From contig CAMEOT010000012.1 in assembly GCA_945929965.1 (NCBI GenBank), forward strand, positions 17,575 to 81,574: 64,000 nucleotides of DNA. The letters run 5' to 3'. Source of the stretch: an uncultured Lachnospiraceae bacterium (GTDB taxonomy: Bacteria > Bacillota > Clostridia > Lachnospirales > Lachnospiraceae). A program made the position numbers and the translations under genes. Below the pieces are notes generated by a model. The model was not told the DNA's origin, searched no databases, and saw nothing but the letters and a program-made list of their open reading frames with translations. This document shows, piece by piece, positions 25,184 through 34,246 of the stretch (its first letter is position 1; each line of letters starts with the position of its first letter).

Positions 25184-25239
25184 ACTGTTCAGAGTCTTCA
25201 TTCGCAAAAGCCTCTCCGAGGTGCAAAAGCCTGAACAGT
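25184..25239 (-). other. Second leader hairpin of the ECF gene
   Basis: On the minus strand ACTGTTCAG and CTGAACAGT form a 9-bp stem 27 nt before the start codon. The loop contains two copies of GGCTTTTGC. No T-run follows. Confidence 0.5.
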
Positions 25240-25242
25240 AAC

Positions 25243-25292
25243 AAAAAAGCCAGAACGGCATAGTTCCCCTTCTGGGGGATATGCCTTCTGGC
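25243..25292 (-). terminator. Leader terminator of the ECF gene (attenuator)
   Basis: On the minus strand GCCAGAAGGCATA pairs with TATGCCGTTCTGGC around an inner CCCC/GGGG hairpin, followed by six T. It lies between promoter and coding sequence, so it must be regulated or leaky. Confidence 0.75.
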
Positions 25293-25319
25293 GTCAGGCT
25301 CCTTCGTGAAGCACAATTT

Positions 25320-25348
25320 ATAATAAAGGGTAAGCATTTTTTTGTCAA
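25320..25348 (-). promoter_or_regulatory. Promoter of the ECF S component
   Basis: Minus strand: perfect TTGACA (25348-25343), 17-bp spacer, TATTAT (25325-25320). Confidence 0.75.
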
Positions 25349-25354
25349 GATAAA

Positions 25355-25383
25355 TTGCAAAAAAGCATCTGCCATGCTATCAT
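25355..25383 (+). promoter_or_regulatory. Promoter of the DUF3842-to-aro run
   Basis: TTGCAA (25355-25360), 17-bp spacer, extended -10 TGCTATCAT (hexamer 25378-25383). Confidence 0.5.
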
Positions 25384-25415
25384 GAAACAGGTATTATTTT
25401 TACAGGAGTAAGGTT

Positions 25416-25820
25416 ATGCGTATTATGGTAATGGACGGCCAGGGCGGAGGCGTAGGCAGAAGCCTTCTGGAGGTATTCAAGGAACGTTTCCCGGAGGCGG
25501 ATCTGATCGCTGTGGGAACCAACGCCACGGCTACGGCGAATATGATGAAGAGCGGCGTGACAAGCGGAGCCACCGGTGAGAACGCTGTGGTATATAACAG
25601 TAAGAGAGCGGACGTGATCGTTGGACCCGTGGGAATTGTCATGGCGGATGCCATGTTGGGAGAGATCACTCCCACGATGGCAGCGGCAGTGGCTTCTGGC
25701 GATGCAAAACTGATCCTGCTCCCCATGAACAAATGTCATGCGACGATCGTGGGAGTAGAGAGCAGACGGCTGGGAGAATACATTGCGGAGGCTGTGGATG
25801 AGATCGCGAAGATTTGTTAA
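25416..25820 (+). CDS. DUF3842 family protein
   Basis: A 134-residue protein with the glycine-rich start MRIMVMDGQGGGVGRSL typical of DUF3842, a Rossmann-like fold of unknown function found in anaerobic Firmicutes. The later motifs GTNATATANMMKSG and VGPVGIVMADAMLGEITP also fit. No signal peptide or membrane helix. TACAGGAG lies upstream of the ATG. It overlaps the following kinase-like gene by 23 bp in another frame, so the two are coupled. Confidence 0.88.
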   Translation: MRIMVMDGQGGGVGRSLLEVFKERFPEADLIAVGTNATATANMMKSGVTSGATGENAVVYNSKRADVIVGPVGIVMADAMLGEITPTMAAAVASGDAKLILLPMNKCHATIVGVESRRLGEYIAEAVDEIAKIC

Positions 25821-26373
25821 TGATCTGGCAGAGGAATTACGGGAACTTTCTAAAGAGGTACGGATCATAGCCATTGACGGAAGATGCGCTGCCGGGAAGA
25901 CAACATTGACTGCAAGACTGGTAAAGGAACTGGGCGGGGATGTGATCCATATGGATGATTTTTTCCTGCCGCCTGCACTTCGGACACCAGAACGCAGAAG
26001 TGAGCCCGGGGGAAATGTGCACTATGAACGCTTTTTAACGGAAGTGCTCCCGAATCTTGCATCCGGCAGACCTTTTTCCTATCGGAGATTTGACTGTTCC
26101 CGGATGGCTTTGGGAGAAGAGATCCCGGTTGAAAATAACGGTTTCGTATTCGTGGAGGGAGCCTACAGCTGCCATCCGGTATTTGGTGACTATATGGACC
26201 GGAGAGTATTTCTGGATATTGACGGGAAGACGCAGGAGGATCGGATCCGAAATCGGAACGGCGAGGACAGATTACAGGATTTTTTACAGCTGTGGATCCC
26301 ACTGGAAGAGGCATATTTTCAGACCTTCTCCCCGTGGGAAAAAGCGGATTACATCAAAGTCTGGGGCTTTTGA
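25798..26373 (+). CDS. Uridine kinase-like P-loop protein
   Basis: A 191-residue P-loop kinase-like protein. Walker A is DGRCAAGKTTL at about residues 26-36, and VIHMDDFFLPP is the usual second motif of the uridine kinase/phosphoribulokinase superfamily. The true substrate is not known; many such proteins are annotated only as uridine kinase. ATG 25798 is chosen because GCGGAGG precedes it by 5 bp; it lies inside the DUF3842 gene. The following gene starts 40 bp downstream. Confidence 0.85.
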   Translation: MRSRRFVNDLAEELRELSKEVRIIAIDGRCAAGKTTLTARLVKELGGDVIHMDDFFLPPALRTPERRSEPGGNVHYERFLTEVLPNLASGRPFSYRRFDCSRMALGEEIPVENNGFVFVEGAYSCHPVFGDYMDRRVFLDIDGKTQEDRIRNRNGEDRLQDFLQLWIPLEEAYFQTFSPWEKADYIKVWGF

Positions 26374-26413
26374 ACCCGACATCATTTTGAGAAAGAAACG
26401 AAAGGCGGGACAT

Positions 26414-26923
26414 ATGCTGCATCAGTTTTACCCGGATCATGAGGCGGATTCCGCCTATGGCATAGATTACAAAACATTATACGAAAAGGGCTATCGCGGG
26501 ATCATTTTTGATATTGATAATACTCTGGTACCCCATGGGGCACCGGCGACGCCGCAGGCGATCGGATTTTTCGGCAGACTGCGGGAGTTGGGATTCCAGA
26601 CGCTTCTATTATCGAACAATAAGGAGCCTCGGGTGAAAAGCTTTGCGGATGCGGTAGGAGCTTCTTACATATATAAGGCAGGCAAGCCGGGAAGAGACGG
26701 CTATCTGCGTGCCATGGAGCAGATGCATACTACGAAGGAGACTACACTTTTTGTGGGAGACCAGCTGTTCACGGATGTGTGGGGCGCCAAAAAATGCGGC
26801 ATCGTGACCTATCTGACGCGCCCTATCCATCCTAAGGAAGAGATCCAGATCGTCCTGAAGAGATATTTAGAAAAAATTGTGCTGTTTTTCTACCATAGAG
26901 AATGCTGCCGGAAAGGAAAATAA
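26414..26923 (+). CDS. YqeG family HAD phosphatase
   Basis: A 169-residue HAD-superfamily subfamily IIIA protein. The catalytic motif GIIFDIDNTLVPHG (nucleophile and acid/base Asp), the SNN motif (LLLSNNKEPR) and the late GDQLFTDVWGAK motif are all present. B. subtilis YqeG lies near aroD-type and yqeH genes; here too the next genes are shikimate genes. Substrate uncertain. ATG 26414 follows AAAGGCGGGA; the longer frame upstream overlaps the kinase in a different frame and is not coding. The stop is 1 bp before the aroE start. Confidence 0.9.
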   Translation: MLHQFYPDHEADSAYGIDYKTLYEKGYRGIIFDIDNTLVPHGAPATPQAIGFFGRLRELGFQTLLLSNNKEPRVKSFADAVGASYIYKAGKPGRDGYLRAMEQMHTTKETTLFVGDQLFTDVWGAKKCGIVTYLTRPIHPKEEIQIVLKRYLEKIVLFFYHRECCRKGK

Positions 26924-26924
26924 A

Positions 26925-27812
26925 ATGCTGAATGATATCAATGGTTATACGAGAACCTGTGGACTGATCGGCAACCCGGTGGAGCATACCTTATCACCGG
27001 TGATCCATAACACCCTGTCCATGGTGCTGGGAGAGAATCTGGCATATGTCCCGTTTCATGTGGAGAACGGAAGACTGGAGGATGCAGTAAAAGGAGCCTT
27101 TGCACTGAATCTGTTGGGTTTAAATGTGACGGTTCCTTATAAAAGTGATGTGATCCCGTATCTGACGGATATCGATCCGCTGGCAGAGAATATCGGAGCG
27201 GTGAATACCCTGGTACGGACTGAGACAGGCTATAAGGGATATAACACCGATATGCCCGGATTGTACCGCGCCATGTGCGAAGATGGTGTGAAGGTGAAGG
27301 GAGAAAAAGTCCTGATCCTGGGTGCCGGCGGTGTGGCGAGAGCCGTAGCCATGCTGCTATTGGATAAGGGGGCAAGGGAAGCCATCCTTCTCAACCGCAC
27401 GGTGCAGAAAGCACAGGAGGTGGCGGACGAAGTCAATCGTATCGCCGGCAGGAAATTTGCAAAAGCAATGCCTATGGATGCGTATGACACACTTCCGGCA
27501 GGAAAACGGTATCTTGCAATACAGGCCACCAGCGTGGGCATGTATCCAGGCTGTGATGCGGCCGTGATCGAGGATCCTGCATTTTATGAAAAAGTACATA
27601 CCGGTTACGATCTGATCTTTAATCCGCCGAAGACCCGTTTTATGGAGCTGGTGGAGGCACAGGGCGGCAAGGCATACAACGGAGCGAAGATGCTGCTGTA
27701 CCAGGGAATTATTGCGTTTGAACTGTGGACAGGCTGTGAGATCAAATCGTGGCTGGCAGACAAAGTCTATGAACGGATGCAGGAAGCAAAAAAGACAGAG
27801 GACGGAAAATAA
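26925..27812 (+). CDS. aroE: Shikimate dehydrogenase
   Basis: A 295-residue NADP-dependent enzyme reducing 3-dehydroshikimate to shikimate (fourth step of the chorismate pathway). N-terminal substrate motif GNPVEHTLSPVIHN, catalytic Lys in LNVTVPYK, Asp in NTDMPGLYRA, and the Rossmann motif ILGAGGVARAVAML are all present. ATG 26925 is 1 bp after the yqeG stop, behind GAAAGGAA. The downstream gene supplies the steps before and after, so this is a compact shikimate operon. Confidence 0.96.
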   Translation: MLNDINGYTRTCGLIGNPVEHTLSPVIHNTLSMVLGENLAYVPFHVENGRLEDAVKGAFALNLLGLNVTVPYKSDVIPYLTDIDPLAENIGAVNTLVRTETGYKGYNTDMPGLYRAMCEDGVKVKGEKVLILGAGGVARAVAMLLLDKGAREAILLNRTVQKAQEVADEVNRIAGRKFAKAMPMDAYDTLPAGKRYLAIQATSVGMYPGCDAAVIEDPAFYEKVHTGYDLIFNPPKTRFMELVEAQGGKAYNGAKMLLYQGIIAFELWTGCEIKSWLADKVYERMQEAKKTEDGK

Positions 27813-27813
27813 A

Positions 27814-28800
27814 ATGAAGCACAAGCGCAGGAATATCGTCCTGATCGGTTTTATGGGATCGGGGAAAACCACACTGGGATTAAAGCTGTCCTATCTGCTG
27901 CGGATGCCGGTGGAAGATACGGATAAAATGATTGAGAAACAGGAAGGCAGGAGCATTTCAGAGATTTTTGCGGATGATGGGGAAGCCTATTTCCGGGAAC
28001 TGGAGACGGAAGTCTTACGCAAATGCGGCAGCAGAAAATACGAGTATATTCTGTCCGTAGGAGGAGGAACCCCGGTGAATCCAGTGAACCGTCCCCTGCT
28101 GCATCAATGTGGAACAGTGGTATACTTAAGAGTGTCACCGGAAGTGGTCTATGAGAGACTCAAAAACGATACCACAAGACCGCTGCTTCAATGTGAGGAC
28201 CCGCTTGGAAGAATCCGGGAACTGTTAGCAGTACGGGATAAAATCTATACGGAATGTGCAGATATCATCCTGGATGCAAATAGGGGACACTCTGATGAAC
28301 TGGCAGAGGAACTGCAGCTGCAGCTTCGTAAGCTGAAAGAAGCACCGAAGAAAAAGGAGCGTGAGAAGAAAATGAAAATTTTAGTGATCAACGGACCCAA
28401 CCTGAATTTCCTGGGAATCCGGGAGAAAAAAATCTACGGCACGCAGGATTATCAGTATCTGTTGGATCTGATCGACAAAAAGGCAAAGGAGACCGGGGAT
28501 GTTATCCAGACGTTCCAGAGCAATCATGAGGGAGCCATTATCGACAGGATCCAGGAAGCCTATTTTGATGGAACAAACGGTATTGTGATCAATCCGGGAG
28601 CCTATACCCATTACAGTTACGCCATCCGGGACGCACTGGCAAGCGTGGATATTCCGAAAGTGGAAGTCCATATTTCCGATATTACAAGCAGAGAAGAATT
28701 CCGTAAGATTTCCGTGACGGCACCGGTATGCAATAAGCAGATCTATGGTCAGGGACTGGACGGATATCTGCAGGCAATTGATTTCTTAAGAGAAATTTGA
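27814..28800 (+). CDS. aroK-aroQ: Fused shikimate kinase / type II 3-dehydroquinate dehydratase
   Basis: One uninterrupted 328-residue frame. Residues 1-~178 are shikimate kinase: Walker A GFMGSGKTTLG, shikimate-binding DTD and FRELE, and GGG of VGGGTPVN. A Lys/Glu linker follows. Residues 187-328 are a complete type II dehydroquinase: NGPNLNFLG, active-site Tyr in KIYGT, NPGAYTHYS, EVHISD. The internal ATG at 28372 begins the AroQ part and has only a distant AAGGAG, so some separate AroQ could also be made. Together with aroE it covers pathway steps 3 to 5. I see no stop or frameshift at the joint. Confidence 0.92.
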   Translation: MKHKRRNIVLIGFMGSGKTTLGLKLSYLLRMPVEDTDKMIEKQEGRSISEIFADDGEAYFRELETEVLRKCGSRKYEYILSVGGGTPVNPVNRPLLHQCGTVVYLRVSPEVVYERLKNDTTRPLLQCEDPLGRIRELLAVRDKIYTECADIILDANRGHSDELAEELQLQLRKLKEAPKKKEREKKMKILVINGPNLNFLGIREKKIYGTQDYQYLLDLIDKKAKETGDVIQTFQSNHEGAIIDRIQEAYFDGTNGIVINPGAYTHYSYAIRDALASVDIPKVEVHISDITSREEFRKISVTAPVCNKQIYGQGLDGYLQAIDFLREI

Positions 28801-28819
28801 AAAAAATATTCAAAAGTAG

Positions 28820-28848
28820 TTGAAATATGTATGCTTTTATATTAAAAT
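28820..28848 (+). promoter_or_regulatory. Promoter of efp
   Basis: TTGAAA (28820-28825), 17-bp spacer, TAAAAT (28843-28848). Confidence 0.55.
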
Positions 28849-28889
28849 ATTAAAGAATTATGACGTGAAAATATTAGGAGGAATACATT

Positions 28890-29447
28890 ATGATTTCTGC
28901 AGGTGATTTCAGAAATGGTATTACCATTGAGTATGATAACAATGTTTACCAGATTATCGAATTCCAGCATGTTAAGCCGGGAAAGGGCGCAGCTTTCGTT
29001 AGAACCAAGCTGAAGAACATCAAGAATGGCGGTGTAGTTGAGAAGACTTTCCGCCCTACTGAGAAGTGCCCTCAGGCGCGTATTGATAGAAAGGATATGC
29101 AGTATCTGTATGAAGATGGTGATCTGTACTACTTCATGGATACCGAGACTTACGATCAGGTTGCATTGAATGCTGAGACCGTAGGCGATGCACTGAAGTT
29201 CGTAAAAGAGAACGAGATGTGCAAGATCTGCTCTCATAATGGCAGCGTATTCTCCGTTGAGCCTCCTCTGTTCGTAGAACTGGAGATCACAGAGACCGAG
29301 CCCGGATTCAAGGGTGATACTGCTACCGGTGCCAGCAAGCCTGCTACCGTTGAGACCGGAGCTACCGTAGCTGTACCGCTGTTCGTTAACCAGGGTGACA
29401 AGATCAAGATCGACACCAGAACCGGGGAGTATCTGTCTCGTGCATAA
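28890..29447 (+). CDS. efp: Elongation factor P
   Basis: A 185-residue EF-P of standard length with its three beta-barrel domains. It relieves ribosome stalling at polyproline. The loop that carries the modified residue in other bacteria reads [16 protein letters not shown], with Lys at the tip, and the C-terminal [11 protein letters not shown] is canonical. AGGAGG lies 7 bp before the ATG. It has its own promoter and a terminator, so it is monocistronic. Confidence 0.97.
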   Translation: MISAGDFRNGITIEYDNNVYQIIEFQHVKPGKGAAFVRTKLKNIKNGGVVEKTFRPTEKCPQARIDRKDMQYLYEDGDLYYFMDTETYDQVALNAETVGDALKFVKENEMCKICSHNGSVFSVEPPLFVELEITETEPGFKGDTATGASKPATVETGATVAVPLFVNQGDKIKIDTRTGEYLSRA

Positions 29448-29475
29448 TTACTGATATTCTGATTACAGAACCTGT

Positions 29476-29516
29476 AAGGCAATGAGCAACTTTAATAGTG
29501 GCTTATTGCCTTTTTT
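29476..29516 (+). terminator. efp terminator
   Basis: AAGGCAATGAGC pairs with GCTTATTGCCTT (one mismatch), followed by a six-T run. Confidence 0.88.
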
Positions 29517-29612
29517 GGTGCTTTACAGTACGTAACAGCGAAGAAATACCACATGACGCATGGGAAGACAGCTCTGGGGAGATGCTGTCTCGGAGAGGCA
29601 TGGAGGTAATAT

Positions 29613-30518
29613 ATGGAAATGTTGGTTTTTGCAACTAAGGTACAGCATGCGGTCAGAGAGGCACTGGGAGAAGAATACCACGTGGAACTGAAGGAAGTCC
29701 GGAAGAACAACGGCGTGATCCTTCAGGGACTTGTGATCCGTCGGGGTGAGGATAATATCATGCCGACCATATATCTGAATTCTTTCCTGAAGGCGTATGA
29801 GCAGGGGATTACTTTCGCAGATATTATCCGCAAGATCGTCTCCGTATACAGAGAGGATGCAGTGGGAAAAGAGATCGATATCTCTTTCTTTTGTGATTTT
29901 GAGAAAGTGAAAGACAGAATCTGTTTTCGCCTGATCAACAAGGAGAAAAATAAAGAACTGTTGGAAATGGCTCCATTTATCCCCATCCTGGATCTGGCGG
30001 CATGCTTCTACTATGCCTGTGAGGAAGGAGGAGTGATCAACGGCGTGATCCCGGTGTATCATTCCCACCTGGAAGTCTGGGGTGTGACAGACAGAGAACT
30101 GTTTGAATGCGCTGTGAGAAATACGCCAAAGCTATTCCCCTGTGAGATCATGCCCATGAAAAGTGCGTTACGGGAAATGTTGCAGGAACTGGAAGAAATG
30201 GGGGAGGATATCGCAGGGAAGCTGGATCAGATCATCCCCATGATGATCCTGACCAACTCCAGGAAGACATACGGAGCCTGCTGTATTATGTATCCCAAGG
30301 TGCTGGAGCGGCTGGCGGGAAGCGTAGGAGGAGACTATTATCTGATCCCCAGTTCGGTACACGAATTTATTCTGCTCCCGCTGTCTCAGGGAAGAAGTGC
30401 GGAGGAATTAAAAGAAATGATCGCTGAGGTAAACAGCAGTGAGATCCCTCCGGAGGATGTGCTGTCTGATAGTCTTTACTTATACAGCTGTAAGGAACGC
30501 TGTGTGAAAATACTTTAA
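29613..30518 (+). CDS. DUF5688 family protein
   Basis: A 301-residue cytoplasmic protein matching DUF5688, a family abundant and often multicopy in Lachnospiraceae, with no known role. Typical segments are VELKEVRKNNGVILQGLVI and YLNSFLKAYEQGITFADI. No catalytic motif stands out. ATGGAGG precedes the start by 7 bp. A small GACAGC...GCTGTC hairpin lies in the short region before it, and no good promoter is visible. Confidence 0.85.
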   Translation: MEMLVFATKVQHAVREALGEEYHVELKEVRKNNGVILQGLVIRRGEDNIMPTIYLNSFLKAYEQGITFADIIRKIVSVYREDAVGKEIDISFFCDFEKVKDRICFRLINKEKNKELLEMAPFIPILDLAACFYYACEEGGVINGVIPVYHSHLEVWGVTDRELFECAVRNTPKLFPCEIMPMKSALREMLQELEEMGEDIAGKLDQIIPMMILTNSRKTYGACCIMYPKVLERLAGSVGGDYYLIPSSVHEFILLPLSQGRSAEELKEMIAEVNSSEIPPEDVLSDSLYLYSCKERCVKIL

Positions 30519-30526
30519 ATTTAAAC

Positions 30527-30555
30527 TGGACATATGTATTGTTTTATGATATTAT
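30527..30555 (+). promoter_or_regulatory. Promoter of tRNA-Arg
   Basis: TGGACA (30527-30532), 17-bp spacer, TATTAT (30550-30555), 33 bp before the tRNA. Confidence 0.6.
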
Positions 30556-30587
30556 AGTCGAGGTGATGTAACAAATTTGTAATATTT

Positions 30588-30659
30588 GCATCCGTAGTCT
30601 AATGGATAGAACGGAGGCCTCCGACGCCTTTAATGCAGGTTCGATTCCTGTCGGATGCA
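30588..30659 (+). tRNA. tRNA-Arg (anticodon CCG)
   Basis: A 72-nt cloverleaf: acceptor GCATCCG/CGGATGC with discriminator A, anticodon arm GAGGC-CTCCGAC-GCCTT giving anticodon CCG (reads CGG), and T arm GCAGG-TTCGATT-CCTGT. The 3' CCA is not encoded. Confidence 0.95.
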
Positions 30660-30693
30660 TTTACATCACCTTGATTATAGGGAGAGATAAGAG

Positions 30694-30712
30694 AAGCCGC
30701 TTGCGGCTTTTT
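30694..30712 (+). terminator. Terminator after tRNA-Arg
   Basis: AAGCCGC and GCGGCTT with a tight loop, then T-run. Confidence 0.7.
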
Positions 30713-30781
30713 GCGATTCAGGAGATATTTTTGGAATTGAGAGAATGATCCATTGAGATTAAGATTCGGAAAGGAATTTAT

Positions 30782-31999
30782 ATGTGGAAAGAGAAAATAC
30801 ATTCCATCGGTAATTATATCATAAAACATAATAAGATCGTGCTTCCGGCAGTAGTGGTAGTGGCAGTGGCTGTTACGGTATCCGTAAGTTTAAGCATGAA
30901 CAACAGTCATAAGGTAGCACAACAGGAGGCGGAAGCTGAGAGCGCTTTGGCGGCAAGCCAGGCGGAGACCGAGACCGCTTCACAGGAAGTTCCGCTGGTA
31001 GCGAATGAGGAAGGCGATATCTATTCCCTGATCGCTACTTATTATAATGCAATGGCAACGGGAGACGAGAGCACACTCCGCGCAGTATGTGATGAGATCT
31101 CCGACAAAGACATGTACCGTTATGTGGAACTGGCTCAATATATTGATTATTATCCGACACTGGAGATCTACACCAAGACAGGACCGGAGGATGGATCGGT
31201 TATAGCCTATGTGTATTATAAGATCAAATTCGTGGGACATGACGAAGAAGTTCCCGGATACCAGGCACTTTATATCTGCACGAATGATCAGGGAGAGCTG
31301 TATATCAAGCGCGGTGAGAACAGTGAAGAAGTAAACGATTATATCAAAACAGTCAGCACGCAGGATGATGTTGTGGAGTTCAACAACAAGATCACGGTAG
31401 AGTACAACGAGCTGATGGTAGATCACCCGGAAGTCCTTCAGTATATCAGCGAGCTGGATTCGCAGGTAAGTATTGCTGTGGGCGAGAAGCTGGCAAATCA
31501 GGTAGCAGGTGATTCACAGAACACAGAAGGTGAAAATACAGAAGGAACCACGGACGGCGGTCAGGAGACACCCACAGAGGGCGGCGATCAGCCGGCAGAG
31601 GAGCAGGGACCGCAGTATGTGACCACGACCACCACAGTAAATGTCAGAAGTTCTGACAGCGAACAGGCTGATAAGCTGGGCAAAGTATCTGGCGGTACTA
31701 AGCTTCAGCTTCTGGAACAGCGCCCCAACGGCTGGACAAAAGTAGATTATGAAGGCAAGGAAGGCTATATCAAGAGCGAATTCCTGCAGACAGTAGAGAG
31801 CGCGGCAGGTGCCGAGACGATCGGAACCGTTACGGCAACCACTAATATTAATGTACGTGCGTCAGCCAGCGAGACGGCAGATCGCCTGGGCGTGCTCTCC
31901 GGCGGTGACAGCGCGGATCTTATCGGTACCGAAGGCGACTGGAGCAAGATCAAGTACAACGGACAGATCGGATACGTGAAGAGTGAGTACGTACAGTAG
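30782..31999 (+). CDS. Membrane-anchored protein with two SH3 domains
   Basis: A 405-residue extracytoplasmic protein. Residues 1-20 are cytoplasmic, ~21-40 a transmembrane anchor (VLPAVVVVAVAVTVSVSLS), ~75-215 a globular region that resembles an NTF2/SnoaL-like fold (tentative), then a Gly/Glu/Thr-rich linker, then two bacterial SH3 domains (from TTTVNVRSS and ATTNINVRAS, each ending in an EGYIKSEF/IGYVKSEY type of segment). SH3 domains of this kind bind cell-wall peptides. No enzyme domain is present, so it may be a wall-binding scaffold. GGAAAGGAA precedes the ATG. Confidence 0.85.
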   Translation: MWKEKIHSIGNYIIKHNKIVLPAVVVVAVAVTVSVSLSMNNSHKVAQQEAEAESALAASQAETETASQEVPLVANEEGDIYSLIATYYNAMATGDESTLRAVCDEISDKDMYRYVELAQYIDYYPTLEIYTKTGPEDGSVIAYVYYKIKFVGHDEEVPGYQALYICTNDQGELYIKRGENSEEVNDYIKTVSTQDDVVEFNNKITVEYNELMVDHPEVLQYISELDSQVSIAVGEKLANQVAGDSQNTEGENTEGTTDGGQETPTEGGDQPAEEQGPQYVTTTTTVNVRSSDSEQADKLGKVSGGTKLQLLEQRPNGWTKVDYEGKEGYIKSEFLQTVESAAGAETIGTVTATTNINVRASASETADRLGVLSGGDSADLIGTEGDWSKIKYNGQIGYVKSEYVQ

Positions 32000-32064
32000 A
32001 ATTGTGAGAGCAGCGTAGCTGCGGAACAATTCGTATTGCACGAATAAAATATGACATTTCAGGG

Positions 32065-32096
32065 AAAGCTTCTTACCAAAAACGGTGAGGAGCTTT
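32065..32096 (+). other. Hairpin that includes the ribosome site of the next gene
   Basis: AAAGCTTCTTACC (32065-32077) pairs, using G-U pairs, with GGTGAGGAGCTTT (32084-32096). The 3' arm contains the GGTGAGGAG ribosome site of the gene at 32101. It may be the SH3 gene's terminator, a translation-blocking structure, or both. Confidence 0.6.
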
Positions 32097-32100
32097 TCTT

Positions 32101-32535
32101 ATGAAAAAACAGGACATTAATATCTATCGGGAAATTAAGCGGAATACAGAAATGGCAATAAAAGCACTGGATGCCGTCACGGATAAAATCTACGATGAAC
32201 GTCTGGCTGCGACAGTGGCAGACCAGGAGCTGCAGTATTCCAGACTGCATGACAGGGCGGTGCAAAAACTGGCAGAAGGCAAGGCACAGATTTATCGCTC
32301 GAATGCCATGGAGAATATGATGCTTAAGATAGGCATCGGATACAACACACTTCTGAATACCAGCACGGGACATATAGCGGAAATGATCATCAAGGGAAGC
32401 AATAACGGTGTGCTGGAGATGGAGAAAGTGCTGGCACATAACGAAGAGATGGCGGATACCGCCAGCAGGGCGCTGGCGAAGGAGCTGATTGCCATGGAGA
32501 ACAGCAATATCAAAACATTAAAAGAATATTTATAA
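32101..32535 (+). CDS. Small helical hypothetical protein
   Basis: A 144-residue, almost wholly helical cytoplasmic protein without recognised motif. Segments such as IKRNTEMAIKALDAVTDKI and LAHNEEMADTASRALAKEL suggest a four-helix bundle, and the pattern recalls small ferritin-like or DUF2383-like proteins, though no metal ligand set is clear. It begins 5 nt after the GGTGAGGAG site that is held in a hairpin. A terminator follows. Homologues occur as lone genes in Lachnospiraceae (from memory, not checked). Confidence 0.7.
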   Translation: MKKQDINIYREIKRNTEMAIKALDAVTDKIYDERLAATVADQELQYSRLHDRAVQKLAEGKAQIYRSNAMENMMLKIGIGYNTLLNTSTGHIAEMIIKGSNNGVLEMEKVLAHNEEMADTASRALAKELIAMENSNIKTLKEYL

Positions 32536-32558
32536 AATCTCATAGGAAGTTATTTTAG

Positions 32559-32586
32559 CAATCTGTGCGCTACAACGCACAGATTG
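32559..32586 (+). terminator. Hairpin / terminator before gdhA
   Basis: CAATCTGTGCG and CGCACAGATTG form a perfect 11-bp stem with a 6-nt loop; the following sequence is AT-rich but without a pure T-run. Confidence 0.6.
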
Positions 32587-32661
32587 TATACTTGTATAAT
32601 TTTTGTGCAATTTTTACAGAAAAGTGCCCAAAACTTTTACGATTTAGTGGAATAAAGTTTA

Positions 32662-32690
32662 TTGTGCAATTAAAAAAGTCGTTTTATAAT
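32662..32690 (+). promoter_or_regulatory. gdhA promoter
   Basis: TTGTGC (32662-32667), 17-bp spacer, perfect TATAAT (32685-32690). The sequence TTGTGCAATT at the -35 recurs 59 bp upstream (32603-32612). Confidence 0.75.
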
Positions 32691-32692
32691 AA

Positions 32693-34096
<1,404 letters not shown>

Positions 34097-34132
34097 TAAG
34101 TAATCCATATTCTATATAAGTAAAATAATAAG

Positions 34133-34174
34133 AGTGCTGCATATGACCGAAAAGTTGTATGCAGCACTTTTTTT
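34133..34174 (+). terminator. gdhA terminator
   Basis: AGTGCTGCATA pairs with TATGCAGCACT, followed by seven T. Confidence 0.9.
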
Positions 34175-34184
34175 ATACACATAT

Positions 34185-34226
34185 AAAAGTCCCTGTAAAA
34201 CCGCTGAACGCAGTAATACAGGGACT
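34185..34226 (-). terminator. Terminator of the class A PBP gene
   Basis: On the minus strand AGTCCCTGTA pairs with TACAGGGACT, followed by TTTATATG; it lies 20 bp after the PBP stop codon. Confidence 0.8.
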
Positions 34227-34246
34227 GTATGGTGTTTAATGTTAAG

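Noticed and set aside
26057..26413. N-terminal extension of YqeG
   Set aside because: This part of the frame overlaps the kinase gene out of frame and has no family match; ATG 26414 has a ribosome site.
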